A stretch of 12,183 nt of DNA from Ruminococcus sp. (GCA_024697705.1 JAILFF010000302.1:1-12183), one strand, 5' to 3'; shown: positions 1 through 8,060, counted from the first letter of the stretch. The notes: generated by a model not told the origin, from the sequence alone. Numbers and translations: made by a program.

Positions 1-1
1 G

Positions 2-2509
2 GGAACGTCGGGCGTGGGCGTGGCTTATTCACCTCAAACCGACCCGAAGAAATGCGCTGCCGCCGCAGCCGAGATAGAAGCCGCATGGAACGGCAAAAAA
101 GAGGATAATGAAAAATCCGCAGTCGATAAGGTGTGCGATCAGATACGCCGCTTCGATTCGGGCGACCCCGTCAGCTCGCAGGAGAATTACAACCGTTATC
201 TTGTATGGAGAGCCATCAAGGACGTTTTCTCCGAATTCTGGAGCGCCATGTCGCTTGTGGAGGAATCCCGCCGCTCGATTAACGAGAACGTCCGCGCCGA
301 CCTTGTTTCCAAACTGACAGGCGTCTGCGCCGACCGCAACACCGCAGAAGACCTCCTCGAAGAATACTGCTCCGAGAAAAAGGTCGCGCTGCCGAAGCCG
401 CTGCCTAACGTTGCGGTCTGCCCGTTCTGCGATAATACCTTCGCCAAAAAGAGCGGAAAGCTTCCCGACAGCTGCCCTGTCTGCGGCAGGTCGTTCATCA
501 TGAAATGCCCGAAATGCGGCAAAAAGGTCAACTACGCCGAAAACCGCGAGTGCTGCGGCTTCAATTTCGATATCTACCCCACTCTCGAAAGGATATGCTC
601 CGACGCGGAACGCTTCGCGCAGAGCTTAGAGCTTGACTACGCCGAAAGCCTTATAGGTGACGCCGAAAAGCTGTGGAAGGACTTCCCGCGTACCGCCGAA
701 GTTCGTTCGCTCATCTGGTCGAAGAAGAAGCTTGTGGGCGGTCTGCGCACCGAGCTTGACATCGCTTTAGCCGAGAACAGAATGTACGCCGCCCGAGAGC
801 TGCTCGGCGACATCAGAAAGAAGCTGCCCGGCTACACCGACCTTTCAGCCGAGAAAAAGATAAACAGCTCGATATCCGAAGCGGAAAATCTTTTTGCCCG
901 GTTTGAACAGGAAAAACAGCTCGGCGAACAGCTGAAAATACTTGTGAAGATATCCTCGCTGACAGCTGATTTTCCCGACCTCGACGCTCACATGGGGTCG
1001 ATTCCCGTAAGCGGAGTGAAGAACGTCAAGGTAACGAGCGAGCAAAACTCCTGCCGCGCCGATATCGTTTGGGATTCCGAGAACGAAGCGGGTACCGCCG
1101 AATACATCGTAATGCGTAAGGCTTTCGGAAGGTGTCTCGGCGAGGACGACATCGAAGCAGTAGAAGTCGCGAGGACGGCGGGAAAGGCTTTCTCCGACAG
1201 CTGCATCGAAAAGGGTACGGCGTATTATTACTCGGTCTGCGCGGTAAGGGGCAGCAAGCGTTCGGCACTTGTCCACGCGCCCGAACCTGCCATAATCTAC
1301 CCCGTTCTTCCGCCGCCTGTCGTAAACTGCGAGGAGACGGCTATCCAATGCTCATGGCAGGGCGGCACGGGCAAGATGTCATGCGAGGTCTTCCGCCTTT
1401 CCGACCCGACGGAAAAGCGCTACGGCAAGGGCGTCAGAGTGCGCGAAACAAGCGTGAACGGCTTCTCCGACAGCGGCTTGAAGCTCGGCGAGAAGTATTA
1501 TTACAACATCTTCCTGACCGTTAATTCCGAAGGCAAGCGCTACGTTTCCGAGCCCGTGTGCGTCAGCGGATTCACTGCAAAAAGAAGCAGTCCTCTTGCG
1601 ATCGAGCTTCGCGCAAGCGACGACAGCGGCAGCTTCGATATTGAAATAACCGAAGGCAGGGAGCAGGAGAGCGCCGTTCAGTTCTACCTTGCCAATGACA
1701 GGGCGCTGACAAGAGGCAGCACCGTTCAGCTCGAACGGCTGACGGGGCTTCTCGGAATGAAGCGAATCGAAGCGGCGGAGCTTTCTCACGGAAACTTCCG
1801 TATAAATCTTGAAAAGGGCGAAGCAGGCTACCTATACGCGATGAACGTCAAGAACGGAACGGCTGTCGCGGGGGATTCGGTCTTTGCGGAGAACGTGCCG
1901 ACGATACCGGTAAAGACCATGCGAAACGACGGCACGGCGCTGCACATCGAGCTGGAGCATTTCCCCAAAAACGCCGATATGCTGTTCGTGACCTACTCCT
2001 TCGACGGCTACCCGAAGAGCATCGGCGACGGCACGAAGCTCAGGGTGAACAGCTCGAACTACCGTCGGGAGAACATCGTTATCCGAAGCATAGAGCAGAA
2101 AAACTACTACATCACGGGCTTTGTGCGTTCGGGCGGCAGCGAGCGGGCGGTGTTCCGATGCGTTTACATGAACGGCGCGAAGACCGAACTGCTGTACTCT
2201 TTTTCGTACAGTATGCTGACCGGTCTGCGGCTGAACGTGCGTTTCCGCGAGCCTTCCGAGCTGCCCGAGCTGACGGTGCGATATATGCTCGGCGCGGTTC
2301 CCGTAAACGAAGAGCTGGGCTCCGAACTGTGTACCGTTCCGGCCGACAAAACGGCTTCAAGGAGCTTTTCCGTAAACCTCTCGAAGCTGACCGACGTAAG
2401 ACCCGCCGACAATATGTGCGCAAAAGTATTTGTTAAATCCCCCGCCGACAAAAACCGCTTTATTCCCCTGCTCGACGAGGGGAAAAGTCCCAAGCTCAAA
2501 GGAAGATGA
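2..2509 (+). CDS. Zinc-ribbon and fibronectin-III-like protein, 5' end outside window
   Basis: The frame is open from the first bases, so the gene probably starts upstream. A GTG at 14 would give 831 residues but has no convincing ribosome site. Numbering from that GTG, residues 1-130 are helical and charged. Residues 136-181 form a double zinc ribbon (C136/C139 with C154/C157, then C165/C168 with C180/C181). Residues 190-320 are helical. Residues about 332-430 and 435-525 look like two fibronectin type III-like beta domains (IVW, YYYSV and YYYNIF strand patterns). The last 300 residues are beta-rich and unrecognised. No signal peptide or membrane helix is visible in this part, so it is probably cytoplasmic. 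It lies 7 bases before the acyltransferase and in the same cluster as a zinc-ribbon GTPase and a GAP1-like protein, so I infer a scaffold or sensor role in that system. The missing N-terminus may carry the domain that defines its function. Confidence 0.8.
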   Translation, partial: GTSGVGVAYSPQTDPKKCAAAAAEIEAAWNGKKEDNEKSAVDKVCDQIRRFDSGDPVSSQENYNRYLVWRAIKDVFSEFWSAMSLVEESRRSINENVRADLVSKLTGVCADRNTAEDLLEEYCSEKKVALPKPLPNVAVCPFCDNTFAKKSGKLPDSCPVCGRSFIMKCPKCGKKVNYAENRECCGFNFDIYPTLERICSDAERFAQSLELDYAESLIGDAEKLWKDFPRTAEVRSLIWSKKKLVGGLRTELDIALAENRMYAARELLGDIRKKLPGYTDLSAEKKINSSISEAENLFARFEQEKQLGEQLKILVKISSLTADFPDLDAHMGSIPVSGVKNVKVTSEQNSCRADIVWDSENEAGTAEYIVMRKAFGRCLGEDDIEAVEVARTAGKAFSDSCIEKGTAYYYSVCAVRGSKRSALVHAPEPAIIYPVLPPPVVNCEETAIQCSWQGGTGKMSCEVFRLSDPTEKRYGKGVRVRETSVNGFSDSGLKLGEKYYYNIFLTVNSEGKRYVSEPVCVSGFTAKRSSPLAIELRASDDSGSFDIEITEGREQESAVQFYLANDRALTRGSTVQLERLTGLLGMKRIEAAELSHGNFRINLEKGEAGYLYAMNVKNGTAVAGDSVFAENVPTIPVKTMRNDGTALHIELEHFPKNADMLFVTYSFDGYPKSIGDGTKLRVNSSNYRRENIVIRSIEQKNYYITGFVRSGGSERAVFRCVYMNGAKTELLYSFSYSMLTGLRLNVRFREPSELPELTVRYMLGAVPVNEELGSELCTVPADKTASRSFSVNLSKLTDVRPADNMCAKVFVKSPADKNRFIPLLDEGKSPKLKGR
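2498..2505 (+). promoter_or_regulatory. Ribosome binding site fixing the acyltransferase start
   Basis: AAAGGAAG lies 11 bases before the ATG at 2517, inside the last codons of the upstream gene. It supports the 2517 start over an in-frame ATG at 2430, which would add 29 residues that are only an out-of-frame reading of the upstream gene. Confidence 0.6.
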
Positions 2510-2516
2510 AATTTAT

Positions 2517-3620
2517 ATGACAGCAGCAGTCAATACCGCGGCAACGGAACATAAAAGAATAAAATGGATAGATTCATTGAAGGGCTTCGCGACTGTCTGC
2601 GTCGTACTCGGACACGTTGCCGACGGATACCTCAGCGCAGGACTGTTCCCCGAACACAGGAGCGTTCTGGACGCCGTATTTAACGTGATATATTTGTTCC
2701 ATATGCCGTTGTTCTTCGTACTTAGCGGAATGACTTTTCAAACCGCTTACGGCTTCGAGATACGCGAGAAAGGACGCACCGAAAGGCTGCGGGGACAGCT
2801 GATAAATATCATGCTGCTTTACTTTTTCTACTGTCTGCTGATCGGGTGCTTCAAGATCATGTTTTCGGGCTCGGTAAACAAGCCTGTCGGCGTGAAAGAC
2901 CTGTTGCTGTTGTGGGGAAAGCCGATTTATCCGTACTGGTATTTTTATGTACTGGCGGTCTTTTACGCGGTATTCAGTATAAAGCGCGTTATTTGCATGA
3001 AAAGCGCGGTGCTTTTTCCGATACTTTTCTGCGTAAGCCTTGCGGGAACTTATGCGGATACCCACGACTGGTTCCAGGTACAGCACATTCTTTTCAACGG
3101 ACTGTTTTTCTTTCTCGGCGTTTCATACATCAAGGGCGATCTGACAAAGCTGTTTTCGCCCGCTCCCGCGGCGGCGGTGTTTGCCGTTTCATGCGTCACG
3201 GCGGCGCTGTTCTTTGACGACAGCAGATATGTATATAATGTCCCGCTTATCAATACCGTGACGGCATTCGGCGTTTCGGTCGGACTGATATGCCTTTTCT
3301 CAACTATCAAAATTTTCGGAGAAATGAAGCTCATGACATATATCGGAAGGCACTGTCTTGAAGTATACGTGCTGCACTGCTTCCTTACCGCAGGCAACAG
3401 AGCGTTTTTCCCGAAGCTCGGCATCAATAATTTCTATATCAGCGTGATCCTCAATCTCATCATCAGCACCTCGCTTCCGCTGCTGTTCGGTATCATTACC
3501 AAGAAAACAGGTATTTATGAGCTGTTTTTCAAGCCTTACGGGTTCTTGCTTTCGTGCAGAAAAAAAGCCGCGGAAAAACAGAATAATCAAGAACAGACCA
3601 CTCAACAACGAAAGATGTGA
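2517..3620 (+). CDS. Acyltransferase 3 family integral membrane protein
   Basis: This 367-residue protein belongs by sequence pattern to the acyltransferase 3 (OafA/WecH-like) family, which uses acyl-CoA to O-acylate sugars or other cell-envelope molecules. The N-terminus has the family hallmark: IDSLKG at 18-23 followed by GH at 32-33, H33 being the probable catalytic histidine in the first membrane helix. FHMPLFFVLSG at 61-71 and IGRHCLEVYVLH at 276-287 are also typical. About ten hydrophobic segments span the chain, ending in a short basic, Gln-rich cytoplasmic tail (348-367). The acyl donor and acceptor cannot be told. It starts 7 bases after the zinc-ribbon/Fn3 gene and ends 6 bases before the GTPase, so it appears co-transcribed. 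It is visibly more A/T-rich than its neighbours, which may reflect membrane-protein codons or a later insertion into the cluster. Confidence 0.88.
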   Translation: MTAAVNTAATEHKRIKWIDSLKGFATVCVVLGHVADGYLSAGLFPEHRSVLDAVFNVIYLFHMPLFFVLSGMTFQTAYGFEIREKGRTERLRGQLINIMLLYFFYCLLIGCFKIMFSGSVNKPVGVKDLLLLWGKPIYPYWYFYVLAVFYAVFSIKRVICMKSAVLFPILFCVSLAGTYADTHDWFQVQHILFNGLFFFLGVSYIKGDLTKLFSPAPAAAVFAVSCVTAALFFDDSRYVYNVPLINTVTAFGVSVGLICLFSTIKIFGEMKLMTYIGRHCLEVYVLHCFLTAGNRAFFPKLGINNFYISVILNLIISTSLPLLFGIITKKTGIYELFFKPYGFLLSCRKKAAEKQNNQEQTTQQRKM

Positions 3621-3626
3621 AAGACA

Positions 3627-4799
3627 ATGGATATTGTAAGATCGACCGTCTGCCCTTATTGCTACAACAAATTCCCGAACTCGAAGATAATCTGGCGGTG
3701 CAGCTCGGGCAGCTGCAAAAGACCCGAAAACCTCGAAGAGGACAGCAAATACAGCGAGTATCACGACGTACACGGCTCCGCCGCCCGCCGTATGCCTCAT
3801 ATCATCACGACAGGCAAGCCCAAAAACGGCTTCGTCAAGTGCGATAAGTGCGGGGAATTTACGAACGTCGCCATCTGCCCCGAGTGCCACAGTATTCTGC
3901 CCAAGACCGATGAGAACATCATCATCTCCATTGTCGGAGCGCCGAGCGCGGGCAAGAGCTACTTCGTCGGAACTCTTCTTAAGCAGCTCAATGAAAAGCT
4001 TTCGGCGTACTCCTGCGGTATGCAGTTCACAACGACCGAAGCCCGCGAGATGTACGAAAACAAGTTCGAGCGCAATTTCGAGCGCGGCGTGCCCGTTCCC
4101 GCCACCAAGCCCCCCGCCGAAAACATGAACATAGTAGGCGCGAACCTGCCTATCCTCTGCGACCTTACCGACCGCCGCCTTAAAAAGCGCACGTTCACCT
4201 TCTTTGACGCGGCGGGCGAAAATTTCGAGGACGAGGACATCATGCGCTATGTCGCGCCCTACATCAGCCATTCGAGCGCTATCATACTGCTTCTCGACCC
4301 TACGCAGATTCCCTACGTAAACAACGCGCTTGCCGAAGAAAACCCGCGTATGCGCCTGCGCGACCCGAAGGACAGCGTTTCCTACGAGTCGATACTCACA
4401 AACACGATAAGCGTTATCCATCAGCACACGCGCTCGACGGGCAGGATAAAGATACCTCTCGCGGTGTGCTTTTCCAAGTGGGACCTTATCGAGAACTCGC
4501 CGCTTCTGCGCCCCGACGAAAACAGCGCAATACTCAGACCCAGTCCGCATTTTTCGCAGGGCTTTCGGAAAATCGACTGTCAGAACGTGAGCCTTGAAAT
4601 AGAGGGCTTGCTTGCGGCATGGGGCTGTCAAAATTTTACCGTGCGGGTGAAGCAGAGTTTTACAAAAGTGAATTTCTTTGCGTTTTCGGCAATAGGGGCA
4701 AGCGCGGACGAGCGCGGAAATGTTCCGAACATAGTTCCGAAGCGAGTGGAAGACCCGTTTTTATGGCTGCTGAACGAGCTGGGAATAATTGTTAAATAA
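3627..4799 (+). CDS. Zinc-ribbon P-loop GTPase (TRAFAC-like, Double-GTPase 2-like)
   Basis: This 390-residue protein has an N-terminal zinc-binding region: CPYC at 9-12 with C25/C30, then CDKC at 72-75 and CPECH at 84-88. A GTPase domain follows. G1/P-loop is GAPSAGKS at 104-111, G3 is DAAG at 194-197 ending a hydrophobic strand (TFTFFDAAG), G4 is SKWD at 283-286 (variant of NKxD), and G5 is probably SAIGA at 354-358. The hydrophobic strand before SKWD (LAVCF) fits the TRAFAC fold. The family call (Double-GTPase 2 type) is from memory of similar operons and is less certain than the GTPase call. Its start is 6 bases after the acyltransferase stop; the ribosome site is weak (GAAAG), suggesting translation coupled to the upstream gene. 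The following GAP1-like gene is its expected partner. No membrane segment is seen, so it is probably cytoplasmic. Confidence 0.88.
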   Translation: MDIVRSTVCPYCYNKFPNSKIIWRCSSGSCKRPENLEEDSKYSEYHDVHGSAARRMPHIITTGKPKNGFVKCDKCGEFTNVAICPECHSILPKTDENIIISIVGAPSAGKSYFVGTLLKQLNEKLSAYSCGMQFTTTEAREMYENKFERNFERGVPVPATKPPAENMNIVGANLPILCDLTDRRLKKRTFTFFDAAGENFEDEDIMRYVAPYISHSSAIILLLDPTQIPYVNNALAEENPRMRLRDPKDSVSYESILTNTISVIHQHTRSTGRIKIPLAVCFSKWDLIENSPLLRPDENSAILRPSPHFSQGFRKIDCQNVSLEIEGLLAAWGCQNFTVRVKQSFTKVNFFAFSAIGASADERGNVPNIVPKRVEDPFLWLLNELGIIVK

Positions 4800-4803
4800 C
4801 AGT

Positions 4804-4830
4804 TAAAAGATAAAAAACGAATATCTTTTA
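4804..4830. repeat. A/T-rich inverted repeat between GTPase and GAP1-like genes
   Basis: TAAAAGATA at 4804-4812 and its exact complement TATCTTTTA at 4822-4830 flank a 9-base loop, right after the GTPase stop codon. Further TATCTTT copies follow up to 4850. The stem is all A/T except one pair, so as an RNA terminator it would be weak; it could be an mRNA processing site or a protein binding site. Confidence 0.4.
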
Positions 4831-4865
4831 TCTATCATCTTTTTATCTTTCTTGGGGGTGAATGT

Positions 4866-7640
4866 ATGACAATCGAACAGTCGATATATACGCATACAAA
4901 AGTCCGACGGGATACGCACTCGACGGGCTTCGGCTACTACTCGCTTACGCCCGGCATGGATAAGCTTTTTGAGGAAAACCGCCGTCTCGCCGCCGCTTCG
5001 ATGAACTATATCGCCCCGCGCAATTCCGAGCTCTGGTGGGAGACCGAAGAGACCGACATCAGCCGCCGCGACGAACTTGAAGCCGAGCGGATACGTCAGC
5101 ACCACCCCGAAGCCTTCTCCTATCGGCTTTTCGATACCGCAGAGGGAAGGATCTCCGCGCTTACCTACGGCATAAATCTCGGAAGAGACCTCTCCCCGCT
5201 TACCCGCGACGGAAATATACTTGTGAATACCTTAGCTGCCGACCCCGAAGCCCTCGACCGCTACCCCTACGAATACTACGGCAGTCCCGCGCTTTTCCTT
5301 GACTGCGGGCGGGATTTCTTCTTAAACGCCCCCGACGGCGAGCCCGCTCCCGACCTTGATAATCCCGCCGAAATCCCCGCAGGGACAGCTCCCGACCCCG
5401 ACGAGGTGGCGCAGTTTATCTGCGACGAAGACCGACTGCCGATCATACGCTCCATGCTCAACTGTCTTATGAAGATAAACGACGGCGGCAGGCTTAAGCG
5501 CATTATCATCTGCGACCGCAAGGAAAATCTTATCTACTGGACAGCCGCGCTGTCGCTAATCTACCCGCGTGAATCGGCGCTCGGGCTGACCTTCTCGACT
5601 TACAGCTTTTTGGGCGGCAACCCCGACGACTTCTCCCCCGCCTACGACGACGTTATGCTCTGCGGCGTTTATACCCCCACCGTCAACGGCGACCCCGCTT
5701 CCCGACGCTCCACCAATTACGAGCCGTCGGCAGAACAGGCTAACCCAGAGACCGCGCTTTTCGACCTCGAACAGGGCATTTCCCCCGAAGATAACTCTGC
5801 CGACGAAAACACCTACTTCGGCGTGTTTATCGAAAGCGCCTTTGAGACCGACCTTCGGCTTCTCGACAGCTACAAGGATTTCATCACCGAAAGAACTTCC
5901 TGCCGCACGCTCGGCAGCGATTACGCACGGGGCTACGGCTATTTCACGATAACCCGTCTGAAAAACGAATACAGCCTGCGGTACATCGCTGACGCTGTGG
6001 ATTTCGCAAAAAAATACATGACTCCCGCCGACCTTAAAGAGCTTCTTGACATCGCCTTTGCCTGCGGTTTCGATTCGGAGGAAGCCGAGCGGCTTTTCGG
6101 CGGGCTTCTCGAAGCAGCCGGAAGTGCTGCGGACGGCGGGTTCATCTGCGCGGAAGAAGTGGCTGAAAGCTCCGCCGAAGCGCTCTTAAACTGCTTCCGC
6201 AAGGAAGAGACCTCACGCGGGGCTTACTACGCGCTGAAAGATCAGCTCGAACAGGCGCTCGGCAGACAGGGTATACCGCTCGAAAAGGCGTTTTTGAGCA
6301 GACTTCCGCAGGAGGAGCTTGAAAGCTACTGCACCGCGCCCTGCAAGCGATGGCGGCTGGCGGAGCTCGCGGGAATGATATCGCGGCACGTTTCGCGCAC
6401 GGAACGCGAAGCTCCATTCGGCACGGCGAAGCTCGAAAGAACGCTTCTCAGGATAAGCCGACGGCTGCTGACCTCCGAAAAGAACGACCGAAGCGGGCTG
6501 ATGACGGCGCTTTTAGACGGCTTCGGCGGCGACACGGCGATAAGCTACTTCTGCGCGGTGTTCCGTTTTCTCACCGATAAGCCCGAGATACGCGCCGAAC
6601 TCGGAGGCTGTCTCGGAAATCTTTGCCTGCGTTCGAGGGGAAATGCCCTCGCAGAGCTTATCGCCCTCGCAGGTAAAGAAGGCATACTTGACAGCACAAT
6701 AGAAAGCGTTACCGAAGCCGCAGCGAAAGAGCTTACCGTTTCCGAATGTGCCGAGCTGTTTTCGGAGCTTATCAAACAAAGCGGCGGCAGGCTCGACGGC
6801 TGTTTCGAGAGCTTCGAGCGGCAGCTTTGCCCAGAAGAGGAGCAGTCCCCCGAAAGCATATATATCCGCTATGAATTCACCCGCGACTCGGGCAGATCGG
6901 ACGATAAAGCGCTTGCCGAACTGGTGAACGAGTATTACCGTGCAGCTGCGGAGGTCTCGGGGCGGTATTCGATAGACGAGGAAACGGGTCAGCGCTTGCT
7001 TGAAATGACATCTTCCGCAAGCGACCCCGCGGCGCTGCTTGGCAGTCAGCCCGAGCTTGCAAGCGTCGAATCGCTTATCTTTGCGAAAGTATTCGCGGAG
7101 GAGCGCAGTGTGGAAAATATGTACCCGACGCCCGACCTTCTGCCGTTCATTGACTTTGACGGCATGACCGAAGCGGAGCGCTCCGAGAGCGTGCGGGAGC
7201 TCGGAAACGCCTTCTGCCGCCGAAGCATGGCGCTCGGCAGTGCGCTTGATGTGGAGTACGGTTACTTCATCGACACGGGTGAAAACCGCAATGACCGACT
7301 GCTTTCGGAGATTTTCGCGGCGTGGGCGGAGGAGCTTGCGACGATACGTCCCGCGGACTGTCTGCGGCTGACGGGACAGGTCATAGCGATATCGTCGCCG
7401 TTCATGCGCGGCGGGCTGCTTATCGGAAATCTGCTGTTTGAGCGCCGCATAACGCCGGACGAGATACGCCCTTACGTATTCGAGAAAAGCTGCCTGAAAG
7501 CTTTGGAAAGTGCGGATTCATTAAGCAAGCTTGAAAAGCTGATGGACGAGATAACAGAGATATACGAGAGCCGCGCTGTCAAATCGCCTTTCGGGAAGAT
7601 CAAGTCAAAGCTCGGCAGCTCAAAAAAGAACAGAAAATAA
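4866..7640 (+). CDS. GTPase-associated protein 1-like (GAP1-N2/GAP1-M) protein
   Basis: This 924-residue protein starts with IEQSIYTHTK and GFGYYSLTPG (residues 3-30), the opening pattern of the GAP1 N-terminal type 2 domain. The family-typical RDGNILVNTL then PYEYYGSPAL follow at 114-143. Residues about 180-335 resemble the GAP1 middle domain (YWTAALSLIYP at 224-234, LTFSTYSFLGG at 241-251). The remaining 590 residues are acidic and helical, with no motif, signal peptide or membrane helix that I recognise; the very C-terminus is basic (KIKSKLGSSKKNRK). GAP1 proteins are known only by genomic association with TRAFAC-type GTPases in predicted conflict systems, where they are thought to regulate or partner the GTPase; biochemistry is unknown to me. 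The ribosome site GGGGGTG (4854-4860) lies 5 bases before the ATG. A 66-base A/T-rich gap separates it from the GTPase gene. It ends the cluster, with no clear terminator after it. Confidence 0.8.
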   Translation: MTIEQSIYTHTKVRRDTHSTGFGYYSLTPGMDKLFEENRRLAAASMNYIAPRNSELWWETEETDISRRDELEAERIRQHHPEAFSYRLFDTAEGRISALTYGINLGRDLSPLTRDGNILVNTLAADPEALDRYPYEYYGSPALFLDCGRDFFLNAPDGEPAPDLDNPAEIPAGTAPDPDEVAQFICDEDRLPIIRSMLNCLMKINDGGRLKRIIICDRKENLIYWTAALSLIYPRESALGLTFSTYSFLGGNPDDFSPAYDDVMLCGVYTPTVNGDPASRRSTNYEPSAEQANPETALFDLEQGISPEDNSADENTYFGVFIESAFETDLRLLDSYKDFITERTSCRTLGSDYARGYGYFTITRLKNEYSLRYIADAVDFAKKYMTPADLKELLDIAFACGFDSEEAERLFGGLLEAAGSAADGGFICAEEVAESSAEALLNCFRKEETSRGAYYALKDQLEQALGRQGIPLEKAFLSRLPQEELESYCTAPCKRWRLAELAGMISRHVSRTEREAPFGTAKLERTLLRISRRLLTSEKNDRSGLMTALLDGFGGDTAISYFCAVFRFLTDKPEIRAELGGCLGNLCLRSRGNALAELIALAGKEGILDSTIESVTEAAAKELTVSECAELFSELIKQSGGRLDGCFESFERQLCPEEEQSPESIYIRYEFTRDSGRSDDKALAELVNEYYRAAAEVSGRYSIDEETGQRLLEMTSSASDPAALLGSQPELASVESLIFAKVFAEERSVENMYPTPDLLPFIDFDGMTEAERSESVRELGNAFCRRSMALGSALDVEYGYFIDTGENRNDRLLSEIFAAWAEELATIRPADCLRLTGQVIAISSPFMRGGLLIGNLLFERRITPDEIRPYVFEKSCLKALESADSLSKLEKLMDEITEIYESRAVKSPFGKIKSKLGSSKKNRK

Positions 7641-7718
7641 CAGCCCGCTGTCTGCAATTTACGGAAAGTCTCTTGCAGCTTAACCACCGTAAAAATCATG
7701 TTCCCCTAAATATAATTC

Positions 7719-7910
7719 TTATTTGACGTTGACGATAAATAGTGCGTAATTACGCGGGTTTATCGTAAAATTCATGATGACTTTGACGAGCTTAACGGTC
7801 GTAAAAATCATAAATCTCTCGTGAAAAACATGAAACCTATCGTCAACGTCATGATGATTTTGACGGTAAAACGACGTAATACCGCGTTTTTCTCCGTCAA
7901 CGTCAAATAA
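7719..7910. repeat. MITE-like palindromic element with 70-bp inverted ends
   Basis: The outer 16 bases are perfect inverted repeats: TTATTTGACGTTGACG at 7719-7734 and CGTCAACGTCAAATAA at 7895-7910. The arms 7719-7788 and 7841-7910 continue to pair without gaps, at about 54 of 70 positions by hand count, around a 52-base unpaired centre. The left arm itself contains ACGATAAA (7732-7739) / TTTATCGT (7759-7766) around the perfect palindrome GCGTAATTACGC (7744-7755). CTTATTTG occurs at 7718-7725 and again directly outside the right end at 7911-7918. The size, lack of coding capacity and terminal inverted repeats fit a non-autonomous mobile element; it could instead be a structured RNA or REP-type repeat. 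Confidence 0.65.
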
Positions 7911-7961
7911 CTTATTTGTCTATGGGAATGTGATTTCTACGGCGGCGGAGCGGACTCAAAG

Positions 7962-7987
7962 CCATTGAAAGCAAAATGCTTTCAAGG
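7962..7987. repeat. Short perfect hairpin upstream of the lectin gene
   Basis: TTGAAAGCA (7965-7973) and TGCTTTCAA (7977-7985) form a 9-bp perfect stem with an AAA loop, extended by CC/GG across one bulged A. There is no T-run, so it is not a typical terminator. About 80 bases remain to the lectin start, so it may be a 5' leader stem or an operator. Confidence 0.45.
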
Positions 7988-8054
7988 TCACACGGGCGCA
8001 TATACAACCCGATGCCGAAATGCTCGCGCCCATAATATCAAAACACTTTTTCTT

Positions 8055-8060
8055 CGGAGG
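8055..8060 (+). promoter_or_regulatory. Ribosome binding site fixing the lectin start
   Basis: CGGAGG lies 6 bases before the ATG at 8067. It selects this start over an in-frame TTG at 7965, which falls within the hairpin and would put 34 non-signal residues ahead of the signal peptide. Confidence 0.75.

Noticed and set aside
14..16. GTG as the true start of the first gene
   Set aside because: The frame is open to the window edge, no clear ribosome site precedes it, and the protein looks like the middle of a longer chain.
2430..2516. Earlier in-frame ATG for the acyltransferase
   Set aside because: It would overlap the upstream gene by 80 bases and lacks a ribosome site; the extra residues have no family similarity.
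3300..4631. Long open frame of 443 codons on the minus strand
   Set aside because: It lies opposite the GTPase and the end of the acyltransferase, both of which have clear family motifs. It has no ribosome site or recognisable domain and arises from the codon bias of the + strand genes.
7652..7678. Terminator for the GAP1-like gene
   Set aside because: CTGCAA/TTGCAG gives only a 6-bp stem with a 15-base loop and no T-run.
7686..7866. CRISPR-like array from the CGTAAAAATCAT repeats
   Set aside because: Repeats are short, degenerate, irregularly spaced and partly palindromic, with no uniform spacers and no cas genes nearby.
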